DNA of 64,000 nt from Gemelliphila palaticanis (GCA_013415235.1 JACBYF010000005.1:29700-93699); one strand, 5' to 3'. Numbered from the stretch's first letter, positions 18,265-27,825 are shown. Numbers and translations are program-made. Notes: generated by a model not told the origin, from the sequence alone.

Positions 18265-18363
18265 TTGTTTATTTTTATTTTCTCTATATTTTTAGCGAAT
18301 ATAGCTATTTGGAGTTGCTATTATTATGATAAAAAATATAAACATAAGAAAAAAGAGAAATAA
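18265..18363 (+). CDS. Possible 32-aa membrane peptide
   Basis: A TTG-started frame with AAAGGA just upstream encodes a hydrophobic helix (FIFIFSIFLANIAIWS) followed by a basic tail (YKHKKKEK). The shape, one membrane helix plus charged C-terminus, resembles type I toxin peptides and small regulatory membrane peptides, but no family is recognised. SD spacing is short (3 nt). It lies alone in a 284-bp gap, 34 nt before the next gene. Confidence 0.35.
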   Translation: MFIFIFSIFLANIAIWSCYYYDKKYKHKKKEK

Positions 18364-18397
18364 ATTTTAATATATATTATAAAAGGGGGAATACTTT

Positions 18398-18739
18398 ATG
18401 AGTTTAAAATTAAAAAATGTAGGTTTTGGGGTATTGTTAGTTTTACCCTTATTAATCTCTTCGTCTGTATTTGCAGCTAGTTCATTTCCAGATAATAATT
18501 CTGTAGCTAGCAACAAGCAAACGGATGTAATAGTTAATAAAAATCTAGAAATTAATAATGTTGAAGGAAAAGTCCCGGTTTCTAGGGTTGTTAAATATCC
18601 TGTAGGAGAGGCTTATCCTACTACTGTTTATGTAGAAGTGTACAATAATAATAAGTTAGTTCGAGCTAAAATACCTATAACAAATGCTAAAATAGAAGAT
18701 GGATATTTAGTAGTAACTTATTACGGATTGTTAGGATAA
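18398..18739 (+). CDS. Small secreted protein, unknown function
   Basis: 113 aa. A clear signal peptide (residues 1-27, VLPLLISSSVFA with cleavage before ASSFP) leads to a short mature domain of about 85 residues. This has a beta-rich pattern (PTTVYVEVYNNNKLVRAKIP). No cell-wall anchor, lipobox or known domain is visible. AAAGGGGGAA precedes the ATG, and a terminator follows. Confidence 0.75.
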   Translation: MSLKLKNVGFGVLLVLPLLISSSVFAASSFPDNNSVASNKQTDVIVNKNLEINNVEGKVPVSRVVKYPVGEAYPTTVYVEVYNNNKLVRAKIPITNAKIEDGYLVVTYYGLLG

Positions 18740-18749
18740 TAATTAATAA

Positions 18750-18797
18750 AAAGAGATGGTTTTAATTTTAAAATTTGTATTACCATCTCTTTACTAT
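18750..18797. terminator. Bidirectional terminator between convergent genes
   Basis: Perfect 11-bp stem AAAGAGATGGT (18750-18760) / ACCATCTCTTT (18782-18792). It serves the secreted-protein gene and, on the other strand, the dipeptidase gene. Confidence 0.8.
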
Positions 18798-18806
18798 TTT
18801 ATTATT

Positions 18807-19886
18807 TTATTCTCCTACAACTACCAATTCTTTATTTAAAGAGTTTAGGTTTTCGTAGCCATCTTCTGTAACTAATACTAAATCTTCAATACGCACACCA
18901 AACTCTCCAGGTAGATAAATACCAGGTTCTATAGAGAATATCATACCCGGTTCACAAGGAGTTTCGTTTACGCTCGAAATATCTCCGTATTCGTGGCATT
19001 CAAGTCCGATATGATGACCTGTTCTATGAGTGAAAAATTCTCCGTAGCCTTTTTCGGTAATATAATCACGACAAGCCGCATCTATATCACAAAATCTAAC
19101 ACCCGGTTTAACTATTGATACTGCTCTTTTTTGAGCTTCTAATACAATCTCAAAAACTTCTTTAGCTTTTTCGCTTGGTTGTTTCCAAAAGACTGTTCTA
19201 GTCATATCTGAGCAATAATTGTCTTTTATACCACCCATATCAACTATTATCGCATCTCCTTCTTTTAGGTATCTATCTCCAGGTTCTCCATGAGGATTAG
19301 CCCCGTTAGCTCCATATCCGATTATTGGATCGAATGAGAATCCATCAACACCTAATTCTTCGTGGATAGCTATTAAATCTTTTACTACATCTTTTTCTGA
19401 TTTTTTGTCATTAATTTTTTGGATAAGCATTTCGCAAGCTTTATCATTTAATTTAGATGCTTTACGCATAAGTTCTTTTTCTTCTTCGTCTTTAATCATT
19501 CTTATTTTATCAACTATTATAGATATATCAACAAATTTACTATCGTTAAGTATATTGATTATAGGAAGTAAAAATCTTGCTGGTAAAATCTTATCAACCC
19601 CAATAGTTTTTCCATTAGTTAGAGCATTTGCTAAAACTTTTGCAGAATCATCTGTATCGTTAAATATTACTTTTTCAACGCCTAAATCTTCTTCTATCGG
19701 GAATAGTGCATTTACTAACAATTTGTGGTTTTTGTTTCTATCTAATATTAAAGCGAACAATCTCTCTCCTGGATGAAGAAGATGACCAGTTAAGTAAAAT
19801 ATAGAATAAGGATCACTAATTATAGCTTGATCTATATTTTGTTCTGCCATTTTATTAAGAACTTTTGTGACTCTATTATCTTTCAT
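18807..19886 (-). CDS. pepQ: Xaa-Pro dipeptidase (M24B metallopeptidase)
   Basis: 359 aa cytosolic peptidase that splits dipeptides with C-terminal proline. The N-terminal creatinase-like domain (1-125) is followed by the pita-bread catalytic domain. Metal ligands are visible: Asp in IIVDMGG, Asp in SDMTRTVFW, His in HRTGHHIGLECHE, Glu in FSIEPGIYLPG, and Glu in GVRIEDLVLV. AAAGGAG lies before the ATG. It is divergent from a POT peptide transporter, and two more proline peptidases follow that transporter. Confidence 0.92.
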   Translation of the reverse strand: MKDNRVTKVLNKMAEQNIDQAIISDPYSIFYLTGHLLHPGERLFALILDRNKNHKLLVNALFPIEEDLGVEKVIFNDTDDSAKVLANALTNGKTIGVDKILPARFLLPIINILNDSKFVDISIIVDKIRMIKDEEEKELMRKASKLNDKACEMLIQKINDKKSEKDVVKDLIAIHEELGVDGFSFDPIIGYGANGANPHGEPGDRYLKEGDAIIVDMGGIKDNYCSDMTRTVFWKQPSEKAKEVFEIVLEAQKRAVSIVKPGVRFCDIDAACRDYITEKGYGEFFTHRTGHHIGLECHEYGDISSVNETPCEPGMIFSIEPGIYLPGEFGVRIEDLVLVTEDGYENLNSLNKELVVVGE

Positions 19887-20309
19887 ATAAAAAACTCCTT
19901 TATTTTAAAAATTTTAATACCGTTACAGATAAAATAAAATTATTGTTTTATGGTTTATTTTTTTGTGGTAGGAAACTTTTTAATTTTAAATTATCTATTA
20001 CTAAAATAAATTATAACACTTTATAAAATTTAGTACAATATAGGTTTAAAGTAGTTTGAGATAAATTATAAGTGGTTTATATGGGATTTTTCTATAAAAA
20101 TCTATAATATTATTGTCTATAATTTATGTGAATATTGTTGTTATATAAAGTTTTCAATATTGTTTTATATAATTTTATTATAATAATATATTCAGTATAT
20201 AATTTTTATTTTTATCAAATAGTATAATATGATATTGTAAAGGTTTTTAATCTGTGTTATAATTGCATTGTGGATATTAAAAAAAATAAAAAAATAGGGA
20301 GGTATTTTT
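19887..20309. other. Divergent regulatory region (423 bp), no gene
   Basis: Very AT-rich and without a convincing coding frame. It holds the peptide-transporter promoter at its right end and a near-identical direct repeat: AATATTGTTGTTATATAA (20131-20148) and AATATTGTTTTATATAA (20156-20172). The repeat could be a regulator site or simple AT-rich similarity. Confidence 0.5.
20235..20263 (+). promoter_or_regulatory. Promoter of the peptide transporter
   Basis: -35 TTGTAA (20235-20240), 17-nt spacer, -10 TATAAT (20258-20263) with TGT just before it (extended -10). It ends 46 nt before the ATG. Confidence 0.75.
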
Positions 20310-21674
20310 ATGTCACAGACAGTTTCAAAAAGAAGACCGTTTAGCTTTTATATGTGTGCATCAACTTTCTCGTTTGAGAGAGCGGCATATTATTCAGCAA
20401 AATGGCTTTTATATATTTATTTAACTACAGCTATAGTCCAAGGGGGGCTAGGTCTTAGTAAAGAGGTTGCTGCAGGAGCACAGTCATGGTTAGTTGCAGC
20501 TACTTACTTAATGCCTGTGTTATTTGGTTTTATAGCAGATAAATTTGTAGGGGCTAGATACTTAATTCCGTTGGGGATGTTTATAATGGCAGCAGGTTAC
20601 TTAGTAGCGGGATTTGTAGAAAGTTATTCAGCTGTTATTACAATGGTTGTATTGGTATCTTTGGGTACAGGTTTTTTCAAAGCAAATCTTGCAGCAGTAA
20701 CAGGAAATTTATTCCCGAAACAAGAAGATAAAGATGCAGCATATTCTATTATGTATTCATTTATTAATGTAGGTTCTTTCGTAGGAACAACAGCAATGGG
20801 TGTTTTATATGTTTCTCTTGGTACTAATGGTGCTTATGGTTTCATGCATTGCTTCAAAATAGCAGGTGCTCTTTGCTTATTAGGAGGAGTTTGGTTTATT
20901 TTAGGTTGGAAATCTTTAGGTGATGTAGGTAAATATCCATTTAAACAAGGAATAGAAGAGAAAAAAGAAATAGTTGAAAAACGTCCTTTAGAGGCTTACG
21001 AAAAACGTAGAGTAGGATCAATATTCCTTATTTCAGGATTCTCTGTAATATTCTGGATTTTCTGGTATTTAACATATTTAGCAGTTTATGACTATGCACC
21101 TGTTTATGTAGATTTAAATTTTGGTGGTTATGAAATTCCAACAGCTTGGTTTGACTCTGAGAATGCATTACTTTGTATTTTACTAGGGCCTATATTAGCA
21201 GGGGTTTGGACTAAGTTAGCGAAAAGACCACAAGGTGACATGAGTTTATACAAAAAATTAGGATTAGGTTTATTCTTATTAGGAGCTTCATTCTTTATGT
21301 TAATTGGAGCAGAAGTTCAACGAGGAATTGGTGCTCCAGAAACAGCTAAAGCTAGTATTTTATGGATAGTAATGTTTGGTGTTTTATTAAGTTTAGGTGA
21401 AATGGTATTTTCTCCGTTAGGATATTCATTTGTTTCTAAATATTCACCAAAACATATTTTATCATCTATGGTAGCTGTTTGGGTTGTTGCTACATTCCTA
21501 GCAGGAAAACTTTATGGGGACATTTATTCTTGGACATTAACTATGGACTTCTTTAAAGTTTATTTATGGATAGGAATAGTTTTAGCAGTATTAGGTGTTA
21601 TATTATTTATTTTTGATAAAAAACTTGCTTCGCTTGTTGAGTTAAGAGAAGGCGAAACATTAATAGAAGAATAA
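20310..21674 (+). CDS. Proton-dependent oligopeptide transporter (POT/PTR2 family)
   Basis: 454 aa with about 12 membrane segments, importing di- and tripeptides with protons. The N-terminal helix 1 has FSFERAAYYSAKWLL, corresponding to the ExxER/K-type region of the family. The family signature covers GTGFFKANLAAVTGNLFP and SIMYSFINVGSFVG. Helices 7-12 are present and complete. GGGAGG precedes the ATG. It is flanked by three proline-specific peptidases, so proline-containing peptides are its likely cargo. Confidence 0.88.
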   Translation: MSQTVSKRRPFSFYMCASTFSFERAAYYSAKWLLYIYLTTAIVQGGLGLSKEVAAGAQSWLVAATYLMPVLFGFIADKFVGARYLIPLGMFIMAAGYLVAGFVESYSAVITMVVLVSLGTGFFKANLAAVTGNLFPKQEDKDAAYSIMYSFINVGSFVGTTAMGVLYVSLGTNGAYGFMHCFKIAGALCLLGGVWFILGWKSLGDVGKYPFKQGIEEKKEIVEKRPLEAYEKRRVGSIFLISGFSVIFWIFWYLTYLAVYDYAPVYVDLNFGGYEIPTAWFDSENALLCILLGPILAGVWTKLAKRPQGDMSLYKKLGLGLFLLGASFFMLIGAEVQRGIGAPETAKASILWIVMFGVLLSLGEMVFSPLGYSFVSKYSPKHILSSMVAVWVVATFLAGKLYGDIYSWTLTMDFFKVYLWIGIVLAVLGVILFIFDKKLASLVELREGETLIEE

Positions 21675-21701
21675 TTTCAGTCTAGTACAAAATATTTTTT
21701 A

Positions 21702-21752
21702 AATCCCACTATTAATATTAGCAATTTGTGCTAGAATATTAGTAGTGGGATT
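21702..21752 (+). terminator. Long hairpin after the transporter, before proline iminopeptidase
   Basis: AATCCCACTATTAATATT pairs with AATATTAGTAGTGGGATT almost perfectly (about 20 bp including inner TAGC/GCTA), with tail TTAAATTT. The tail is a poor terminator, so it may instead be a processing or attenuation element between the two genes. Confidence 0.6.
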
Positions 21753-21777
21753 AAATTTATACAAAAGGAGTAATATT

Positions 21778-22740
21778 ATGGAATATAGAACTTTATATCC
21801 GGAAATATCAGCTAATTTTTCAAGGAAAATTAAAGTTGATAACACGCACGAAATATATTATGAAGAGAGTGGTAATCCTGAAGGGGTACCGGTAATATTT
21901 TTACATGGAGGACCTGGAGCTGGGACTTCTCCTGCTTCTAGAAGGTATTTTGATCCTGAATTTTATAGAATTATAGTTTTTGATCAAAGAGGAAGTGGTC
22001 AGTCTACTCCTCATGCGTGCCTAGAAAATAATGATACTTGGCACATAATAGAAGATATAGAAAAAATTAGAGAAGAATTAAATATAGATAAGTGGTTGGT
22101 ATTTGGTGGAAGTTGGGGCTCTACTTTATCGTTATGCTACGCTATAAAACACCCAGAAAGAGTGTTAGGTCTTGTTTTAAGAGGTATATTCTTAGGTCGT
22201 AGAGAAGATATATTATGGATTTACGAAAAAGGAGGAGCTAGTAATATTTTCCCTGCTGAATTTGAGCGTTACGAAAGTATAATCCCTAAAGAAGAGCGTC
22301 ACGATATGATTTCAGCTTACTATAAACGACTAACTAGTGAAGATTATGAAATTAGAAAACAAGCAGCTGTTGAGTGGAGTATGTGGGAAGGAAGTTTAGT
22401 TACTCTACTTCCGGATCCTAATTTAGAAAATAGCTTTGGAGATGTTAATTTTGCCATTTCTATGGCTACTATAGAATGTCATTTTTGGATGAACAATATG
22501 TTCTGGGATGACGATAACTTTATTTTAAACAACTGTGATATTATTAAAGATATACCTACGGTAATTGTTCACGGAAGATACGATATGGATTGCCGAGTTG
22601 TGCAGGCTCATTTGTTACATAAAAAATTAAATAATAGTGAACTAAATATAGTAGCTGATGCGGGTCATTCTTCTGGAGAACCGGGAATAATAGATGGCTT
22701 AGTACGAGCAACTGATAAATTTAAAGAAATATTAAAATAA
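21778..22740 (+). CDS. pip: Proline iminopeptidase (S33)
   Basis: 320 aa alpha/beta hydrolase that removes N-terminal proline from peptides. Oxyanion motif HGGPGAG, DQRGSGQS, and the nucleophile elbow GGSWGSTLSL are visible. The acid Asp is in VHGRYDMDCR, the His in DAGHSSGEPG. ATG 21778 (MEYRTLYPE) has AAAAGGAG 8 nt upstream. An in-frame upstream ATG at 21745 has none and lies in the hairpin. It is 20 nt before the aminopeptidase P gene, in one operon. Confidence 0.93.
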   Translation: MEYRTLYPEISANFSRKIKVDNTHEIYYEESGNPEGVPVIFLHGGPGAGTSPASRRYFDPEFYRIIVFDQRGSGQSTPHACLENNDTWHIIEDIEKIREELNIDKWLVFGGSWGSTLSLCYAIKHPERVLGLVLRGIFLGRREDILWIYEKGGASNIFPAEFERYESIIPKEERHDMISAYYKRLTSEDYEIRKQAAVEWSMWEGSLVTLLPDPNLENSFGDVNFAISMATIECHFWMNNMFWDDDNFILNNCDIIKDIPTVIVHGRYDMDCRVVQAHLLHKKLNNSELNIVADAGHSSGEPGIIDGLVRATDKFKEILK

Positions 22741-22760
22741 TATATTAAGGAGAATTTAGA

Positions 22761-24554
22761 ATGGAAGTTTCACAAAAATTAGCTAAATTAAGAGAATTGA
22801 TGGCGAAAAATGGTGTAGATATTTACATAATACCTACTGCCGATTTTCATTATAGTGAATATGTAGGGGAACATTTTAAAGCTAGAGCTTATATAAGTGG
22901 TTTTACAGGTTCAGCTGGTACTGTAGTAGTTACTAAAGATTTTGCTGGTCTTTGGACAGACGGTAGATATTTCTTACAAGCAACTAATCAATTAGCTGGC
23001 ACAGAAATAGAGCTTCAAAAAATGGGAGAACCTAATGTACCGACAATAGCAGAATTTATTACTAACAATATACCTAATAATGGGGTTTTAGGTTTTGATG
23101 GACGAGTAGTAACTTTTGGTGAAGGTAAAGATTTATCAGCAAAACTAAAAAAGAAAAATGCTACTATTAACTACGATTTAGATTTAGTTGATGAAATTTG
23201 GGAAGACAGACCATCTCTTTCTAAAAAAGAAGCCTTTGCTCTATCACTAGAACAAGCGGGTGAATCGGTAGACAGTAAATTGGCAAGGGTTAGGGCAGAA
23301 ATGTCAGAAGTAGGAGCAAATATTCATGTAATAACTACATTAGATGATATAGGGTGGCTACTTAATATAAGAGGTATGGATGTAGATTTCTTCCCACTAT
23401 TATTAAGTTATGCTATAGTTTATGAAAATAGTGTTGATCTTTATGTTGATGAAACAAAATTATCACAAACCATTAAAGAAAATTTAGCTAAAAGTAATGT
23501 AAACTTGAAACCGTATAATGATATTTATGAAGATGTAAAACATTTTAGTTATTCAGATGTATTACTTGTTGACCCTGCGAGATTAAATTATGCTTTATTC
23601 AATAACGTTCCAAAAGAAGTTACAATGGTTGAGCGAAGAAATCCAACTATACTTATGAAAGCTATGAAAAACGATGTTGAAATAAACAATATAATTAAAG
23701 CTCATGTAAAAGATGGTGTTGCGCATACTAAATTTATATATTGGCTAAAAAAATTAGTTAAAGATGGAGTTAGTGATAAAGAAAGTGAACTTACAGCTTC
23801 TAAAAAATTAGAAGATTTAAGAAGAGAGCAAGGTGGGTATATTTGCCCAAGTTTTGATCCTATATGTGGACAAGGCTCAAATGGTGCGATAGTTCACTAC
23901 TCATCATCGGAAGAAACGAATCTACCATTAACAACAGGAACATTTTTCTTAACAGATACAGGAGCTAACTTTAACGAGGGTTCTACAGATATAACTAGAA
24001 CGACAGCTATGGGTGTTGTAAGTGAAGAACTTAAGAGAGATTACACAAGAGTTCTACAAGGAAACTTACGTCTATCTAAGATGAAATTTAAAGAAGGTAT
24101 ATCTGGAGCTAATTTAGACTTATTTGCTAGATGTGCGCTTTGGGATAATTACCAAGACTTCAATCATGGAACAGGACATGGGGTAGGTTATTTAGGTAAT
24201 ATCCATGAGGGACCAGCAGGTATACATTGGAGTGTAGCTAGAGCAGCTGAACCATTTAGGGAAGGAATGGTTATTACAAACGAACCGGGACTTTATATAT
24301 CAGGGTCTCATGGAATAAGATTAGAAAATGAACTTGTAGTTAGAAAAACTGTAAAAAATGAATATGGTCAATTTATGGAGTTTGAAGTAATAACTTATGT
24401 TCCTTTTGATTTAGAAGCGATAGCTTTTGAACTTTTAAATGAAGACGATAAATATGAATTAAATAATTATCATAAAAAAGTTTACGAAGTCATTTCTCCA
24501 TACCTAGAAGGTGAAGAGTTAGAGTGGTTAAAAGAAGCTACTAGAGAAATATAA
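22761..24554 (+). CDS. Xaa-Pro aminopeptidase (aminopeptidase P, long three-domain type)
   Basis: 597 aa enzyme that removes the residue before a penultimate proline. Two creatinase-like N-terminal domains (about 1-130 and 160-300) precede the M24 catalytic domain. Metal ligands are in FFLTDTGANFNEGSTDITRT, HGTGHGVGYLGNIHEGP, VITNEPGLYI and IRLENELVV. The C-terminal domain (about 535-597) is typical of the long, eukaryote-like APP group. AAGGAG precedes the start. A strong terminator ends the operon. Confidence 0.93.
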   Translation: MEVSQKLAKLRELMAKNGVDIYIIPTADFHYSEYVGEHFKARAYISGFTGSAGTVVVTKDFAGLWTDGRYFLQATNQLAGTEIELQKMGEPNVPTIAEFITNNIPNNGVLGFDGRVVTFGEGKDLSAKLKKKNATINYDLDLVDEIWEDRPSLSKKEAFALSLEQAGESVDSKLARVRAEMSEVGANIHVITTLDDIGWLLNIRGMDVDFFPLLLSYAIVYENSVDLYVDETKLSQTIKENLAKSNVNLKPYNDIYEDVKHFSYSDVLLVDPARLNYALFNNVPKEVTMVERRNPTILMKAMKNDVEINNIIKAHVKDGVAHTKFIYWLKKLVKDGVSDKESELTASKKLEDLRREQGGYICPSFDPICGQGSNGAIVHYSSSEETNLPLTTGTFFLTDTGANFNEGSTDITRTTAMGVVSEELKRDYTRVLQGNLRLSKMKFKEGISGANLDLFARCALWDNYQDFNHGTGHGVGYLGNIHEGPAGIHWSVARAAEPFREGMVITNEPGLYISGSHGIRLENELVVRKTVKNEYGQFMEFEVITYVPFDLEAIAFELLNEDDKYELNNYHKKVYEVISPYLEGEELEWLKEATREI

Positions 24555-24556
24555 AT

Positions 24557-24593
24557 AAAAATAGCAGGTTGTATTTTATAGCCTGCTATTTTT
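24557..24593. terminator. Bidirectional terminator
   Basis: Perfect 12-bp stem AAAAATAGCAGG / CCTGCTATTTTT with a 13-nt loop, between the convergent aminopeptidase P and NhaC genes. Confidence 0.9.
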
Positions 24594-24597
24594 ATAT

Positions 24598-25968
24598 TTA
24601 TTTTGACTTGTTGTTAAATCCAGCTAGTATTGTAATTAAAAAACTACCATAACAGAAGAATGCGAAAGGTAAGTAACTAAATACAGAAACTCCTAAAGCG
24701 TTTGATATGAAAACCCCACATACACTCCAAGGTACTAGAGGATTTATTACTGTACCTGCATCTTCTAATGTTCTAGCTAAATTTTTAGGATGCAATTTTA
24801 ATTTATCATACACAGGTTTAAAAGTTTTTCCTGTTAACAAAATACTTAAATATTGCTCTCCTACAGTAAAGTTAAGTCCTACTGCGGTTAAAGCTACTGT
24901 TAATGTTGTAGATAATTTAGATTTCAACGAGTTAGCTATACTTTCTAAAATAGTAGATATTATACCTAGAGAAAATAAAAGTCCACCTAAACTAAGAGCT
25001 AAAATAACAACTGATAGTGTGAAGAACATACTATTTATTCCGCCTCTTTGGATTAAGCTAGCTACATTTTCAGAGATATTATCAGACGAAAAACCTGCAT
25101 AGAAAAATGTAGTTAATTGCTCTACATTATAAGAGGTATGTATAGAAGTTATAATAGTACTTATAATCGTAGTTATAATTATAGAAATAACAGCCGGAAC
25201 TTTAAAAACTGCTAAAATTATCAAAATAACAAAAGGTATTAATGCGTATATATGTACCATTCCTGTAGAAAATATATCTTGTTTAAATGATTCTATATTT
25301 TCTAAATTATTTATTTGAATATTTCTTGATAATATTAAATAAAATATTGCAGATAAAATAAATACTGGTATAGTAGTTCGCATCATATTTTTTATATGTT
25401 CGAATAAGTCTATTTCTACAATACTTGCAGATATACTTGTAGTATCAGATAATGGTGACATTTTATCTCCGAAAAATGCACCCGATACAATAGCTCCTGC
25501 GGTAATAGCAAGATTAGCTTCAAAAGCCTGAGCTATACCTATTAGCGCTACTCCTAAAGTAGCTACGGTAGTTAAACTACTACCTATAGAAACACCTATC
25601 ACAGCAGTAATTAAAAATGCTGATAGATAGAATGTTTTTTCAGATATTATGTTTAAACCGTAATACATAAGTGTTGGTATAGAACCACTCATCATTAGTG
25701 CTGTAATCAAAATACCTATAAAAAAGAATAGATAAATAGCACCCATGCTTGAACCTACAGACTTTATCATACTGTCTTGCATATCTTTATAGCTTACTTT
25801 TTGATATAGTCCATATAATAATAAGAATGATATAGTTATTATTATAGGAATGTGTGGTGTAATATTGGGAACGAAAATCATCATTCCTCCTAAAATAGAC
25901 AATACTATAATAATAAGTATGATAGATTCTAATAATTGTGGTTTTCTAAATGTTTTAAAATTAATCAT
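24598..25968 (-). CDS. nhaC: NhaC-family Na+/H+ antiporter
   Basis: 456 aa, about 11-12 membrane helices, exchanging sodium (or acting as malate/lactate-type exchanger in some family members) for protons. Typical NhaC segments: GAFFGDKMSPLSDTT, VGVSIGSSLTTVATLGVALI, and PLVPWSVCGVFISNALGV. An in-frame ATG at 25980 overlaps the GGAGG ribosome binding site, so ATG 25968 (MINFKTF) is preferred. Monocistronic. The specific ion pair is inferred from the family only. Confidence 0.88.
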   Translation of the reverse strand: MINFKTFRKPQLLESIILIIIVLSILGGMMIFVPNITPHIPIIITISFLLLYGLYQKVSYKDMQDSMIKSVGSSMGAIYLFFFIGILITALMMSGSIPTLMYYGLNIISEKTFYLSAFLITAVIGVSIGSSLTTVATLGVALIGIAQAFEANLAITAGAIVSGAFFGDKMSPLSDTTSISASIVEIDLFEHIKNMMRTTIPVFILSAIFYLILSRNIQINNLENIESFKQDIFSTGMVHIYALIPFVILIILAVFKVPAVISIIITTIISTIITSIHTSYNVEQLTTFFYAGFSSDNISENVASLIQRGGINSMFFTLSVVILALSLGGLLFSLGIISTILESIANSLKSKLSTTLTVALTAVGLNFTVGEQYLSILLTGKTFKPVYDKLKLHPKNLARTLEDAGTVINPLVPWSVCGVFISNALGVSVFSYLPFAFFCYGSFLITILAGFNNKSK

Positions 25969-26203
25969 AAAAACCTCCATGAAAAAATATCAATAATTAT
26001 AACATATAGATTATAAAGAAGCAAGAATATTCAGAAAATTAAAGAAATATTTTTACTTTTTTCTTAATTATACTATTTAATTTTAGGGTTACAATATATT
26101 TTATTATTAAATGTATAGAGCTTTCTTGTTGTATTTGGTATAATTACTTTAAGTGATTTTTATTTTATATACTTTAATGTTACATAGGGGATTGGGAGGT
26201 TTT

Positions 26204-26467
26204 ATGTTTAAGTTAATATTTTCCACGATTTTTTTAGTGTTAATATTGTTTTTTAGTTATTTAGTATTAAAAAATAAAAATAATATAAACCAAAAATATA
26301 AATTTTTTGTAGTTGTAGTAAATATAATATTTATTTTGAAATATATATCTGACTTTATAATAAAAAATAAAATATTTAATGTTGTGATGAGTTTTGCGCA
26401 AAATATTTTATTTATATTTATTGTCATCATGTTGATATATTATAAATTTGTAAAGAAAAGTAAGTAA
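26204..26467 (+). CDS. Small membrane protein, unknown function
   Basis: 87 aa from ATG 26204 (MFKLIFSTIF), with GGGAGG 5 nt upstream. A longer frame from 26153 lacks a ribosome binding site. Three hydrophobic segments (about 2-20, 30-50, 58-80) are separated by short Lys/Asn-rich loops. No family is recognised. It lies 62 nt before the CapA-like gene and could share its transcript. Confidence 0.65.
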   Translation: MFKLIFSTIFLVLILFFSYLVLKNKNNINQKYKFFVVVVNIIFILKYISDFIIKNKIFNVVMSFAQNILFIFIVIMLIYYKFVKKSK

Positions 26468-26529
26468 CATATTACTTGTGTTAAGTAGTTTAGATTTTTA
26501 AAAAATATTAAAAATAAGGAGAATTTGTT

Positions 26530-27771
26530 ATGAAGGGAATTAGAAAATTTTTATTAGTTTTTATACCTGTAGTTATAATATCTTTATCGGTAAGTTTATA
26601 TGTCTATAGTTATCTTGGGGGTAAGGATAGCGTTAATAATGCAATTAGTAATATTTTTGGTGTAAACAATGTAGAAAAAGAAAAACAATCTTCGCATGGT
26701 AATATTCAAACTGCTCATATAGTAGCTAATGGAGATATACTTTACCACGATGTACTTTATTGGAGTGCACAAACAGAACAAGGATATGATTTTAATCCTT
26801 ACTTTGAGTATGTAAAAGATAGAATTTCAGAAGCTGATTTAGCTATCGGAGATTATGAAGGAACTATAAGTGATAAGCATCCATTAACAGGTTATCCTTT
26901 ATTTAATGCTCCCAAAGAAACTGCTCAGTCTATGAAAGATGTAGGGTATGATGTTGTCGACTTGGCGCATAATCACATACTAGATACAGGTCTGTATGGT
27001 TTAAAATATACTTACAATGAGTTTAAAAATCTAGGATTAACTCCTATCGGTGTGCATGTAGAAAAATCTAGAGATGAAGCGGATATAACTATAAAAGAGA
27101 TTAATGGAATAAAAATAGCGCTATTAGCATATTCTTATGGATTTAATGGATTAGAAAGTGGTATCTCTAAAGCAGACTACAATTATCACCTATCAGATCT
27201 TCAAGAAGAAAAGATTAAAAAAGATTTAGAAAAAGCTGAATCTATGGCTGATGTAACAGTAGTAATGCCACAAATGGGTGTTGAGTATAGATTGCAGCCA
27301 ACAGAAGAGCAAAAAACTCTTTATAACAAAATGCTTAACTGGGGAGCTGATGTTGTTTTAGGTGGGCATCCTCACGTTGTTGAACCTGCAGAAGTTGTTG
27401 AGATAAATGGAGATAAAAAATTAATAATCTATTCTATGGGTAACTTTATTTCTAATCAAACCGTAGAAATGATGAGAGGTTTAGGGGTTGTTTCAAAATG
27501 GCCTGAGAGAGGGGTGCTTATGGATATAGTATTTGAAAAAAATAACGGAAAAACTATAATCAAAACAGCAGAAGCTAAACCTACTTTAGTTGTAGCAGAA
27601 AAAAATGGTAAAACGTATAAAAATGGATATCCATTATATAACTATCGTGTTTTAGTGTTAGAAGACTTCTTAGAAGGAGGAAAATACTACGGTAAATATA
27701 ATGGGGAAATTCAAAACAAAATAGAAACTACCTACAAAGAAATGAACGAACACGTAGGACTAAAATGGTAG
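26530..27771 (+). CDS. CapA-like metallophosphatase-fold protein
   Basis: 413 aa. An N-terminal membrane anchor (8-29) is followed by an extracytoplasmic PGA_cap/CapA domain. The dinuclear-metal motifs are visible: NGDILYHDV, GDYEGTIS, DLAHNHILDTG, and GGHPHVVEPAE with SMGNFISNQT. In Bacillus CapA-type proteins take part in poly-gamma-glutamate export, but many Firmicutes carry solitary homologues of unknown role. No capB/capC partners are nearby. AAGGAG precedes the start. Confidence 0.88.
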   Translation: MKGIRKFLLVFIPVVIISLSVSLYVYSYLGGKDSVNNAISNIFGVNNVEKEKQSSHGNIQTAHIVANGDILYHDVLYWSAQTEQGYDFNPYFEYVKDRISEADLAIGDYEGTISDKHPLTGYPLFNAPKETAQSMKDVGYDVVDLAHNHILDTGLYGLKYTYNEFKNLGLTPIGVHVEKSRDEADITIKEINGIKIALLAYSYGFNGLESGISKADYNYHLSDLQEEKIKKDLEKAESMADVTVVMPQMGVEYRLQPTEEQKTLYNKMLNWGADVVLGGHPHVVEPAEVVEINGDKKLIIYSMGNFISNQTVEMMRGLGVVSKWPERGVLMDIVFEKNNGKTIIKTAEAKPTLVVAEKNGKTYKNGYPLYNYRVLVLEDFLEGGKYYGKYNGEIQNKIETTYKEMNEHVGLKW

Positions 27772-27787
27772 TAATTTAAAATTTAAG

Positions 27788-27825
27788 AATAGTGGTAATG
27801 AAAAAAACATTACCGCTATTTTAAT
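27788..27825 (+). terminator. Terminator after capA-like gene
   Basis: AATAGTGGTAATG / CATTACCGCTATT (13 bp, one mismatch) followed by TTAATTT. Confidence 0.8.

Noticed and set aside
20131..20172. Direct repeats before the peptide transporter as an operator
   Set aside because: AT-rich and about 100 bp upstream of the start; could be chance, so only noted in the region entry.
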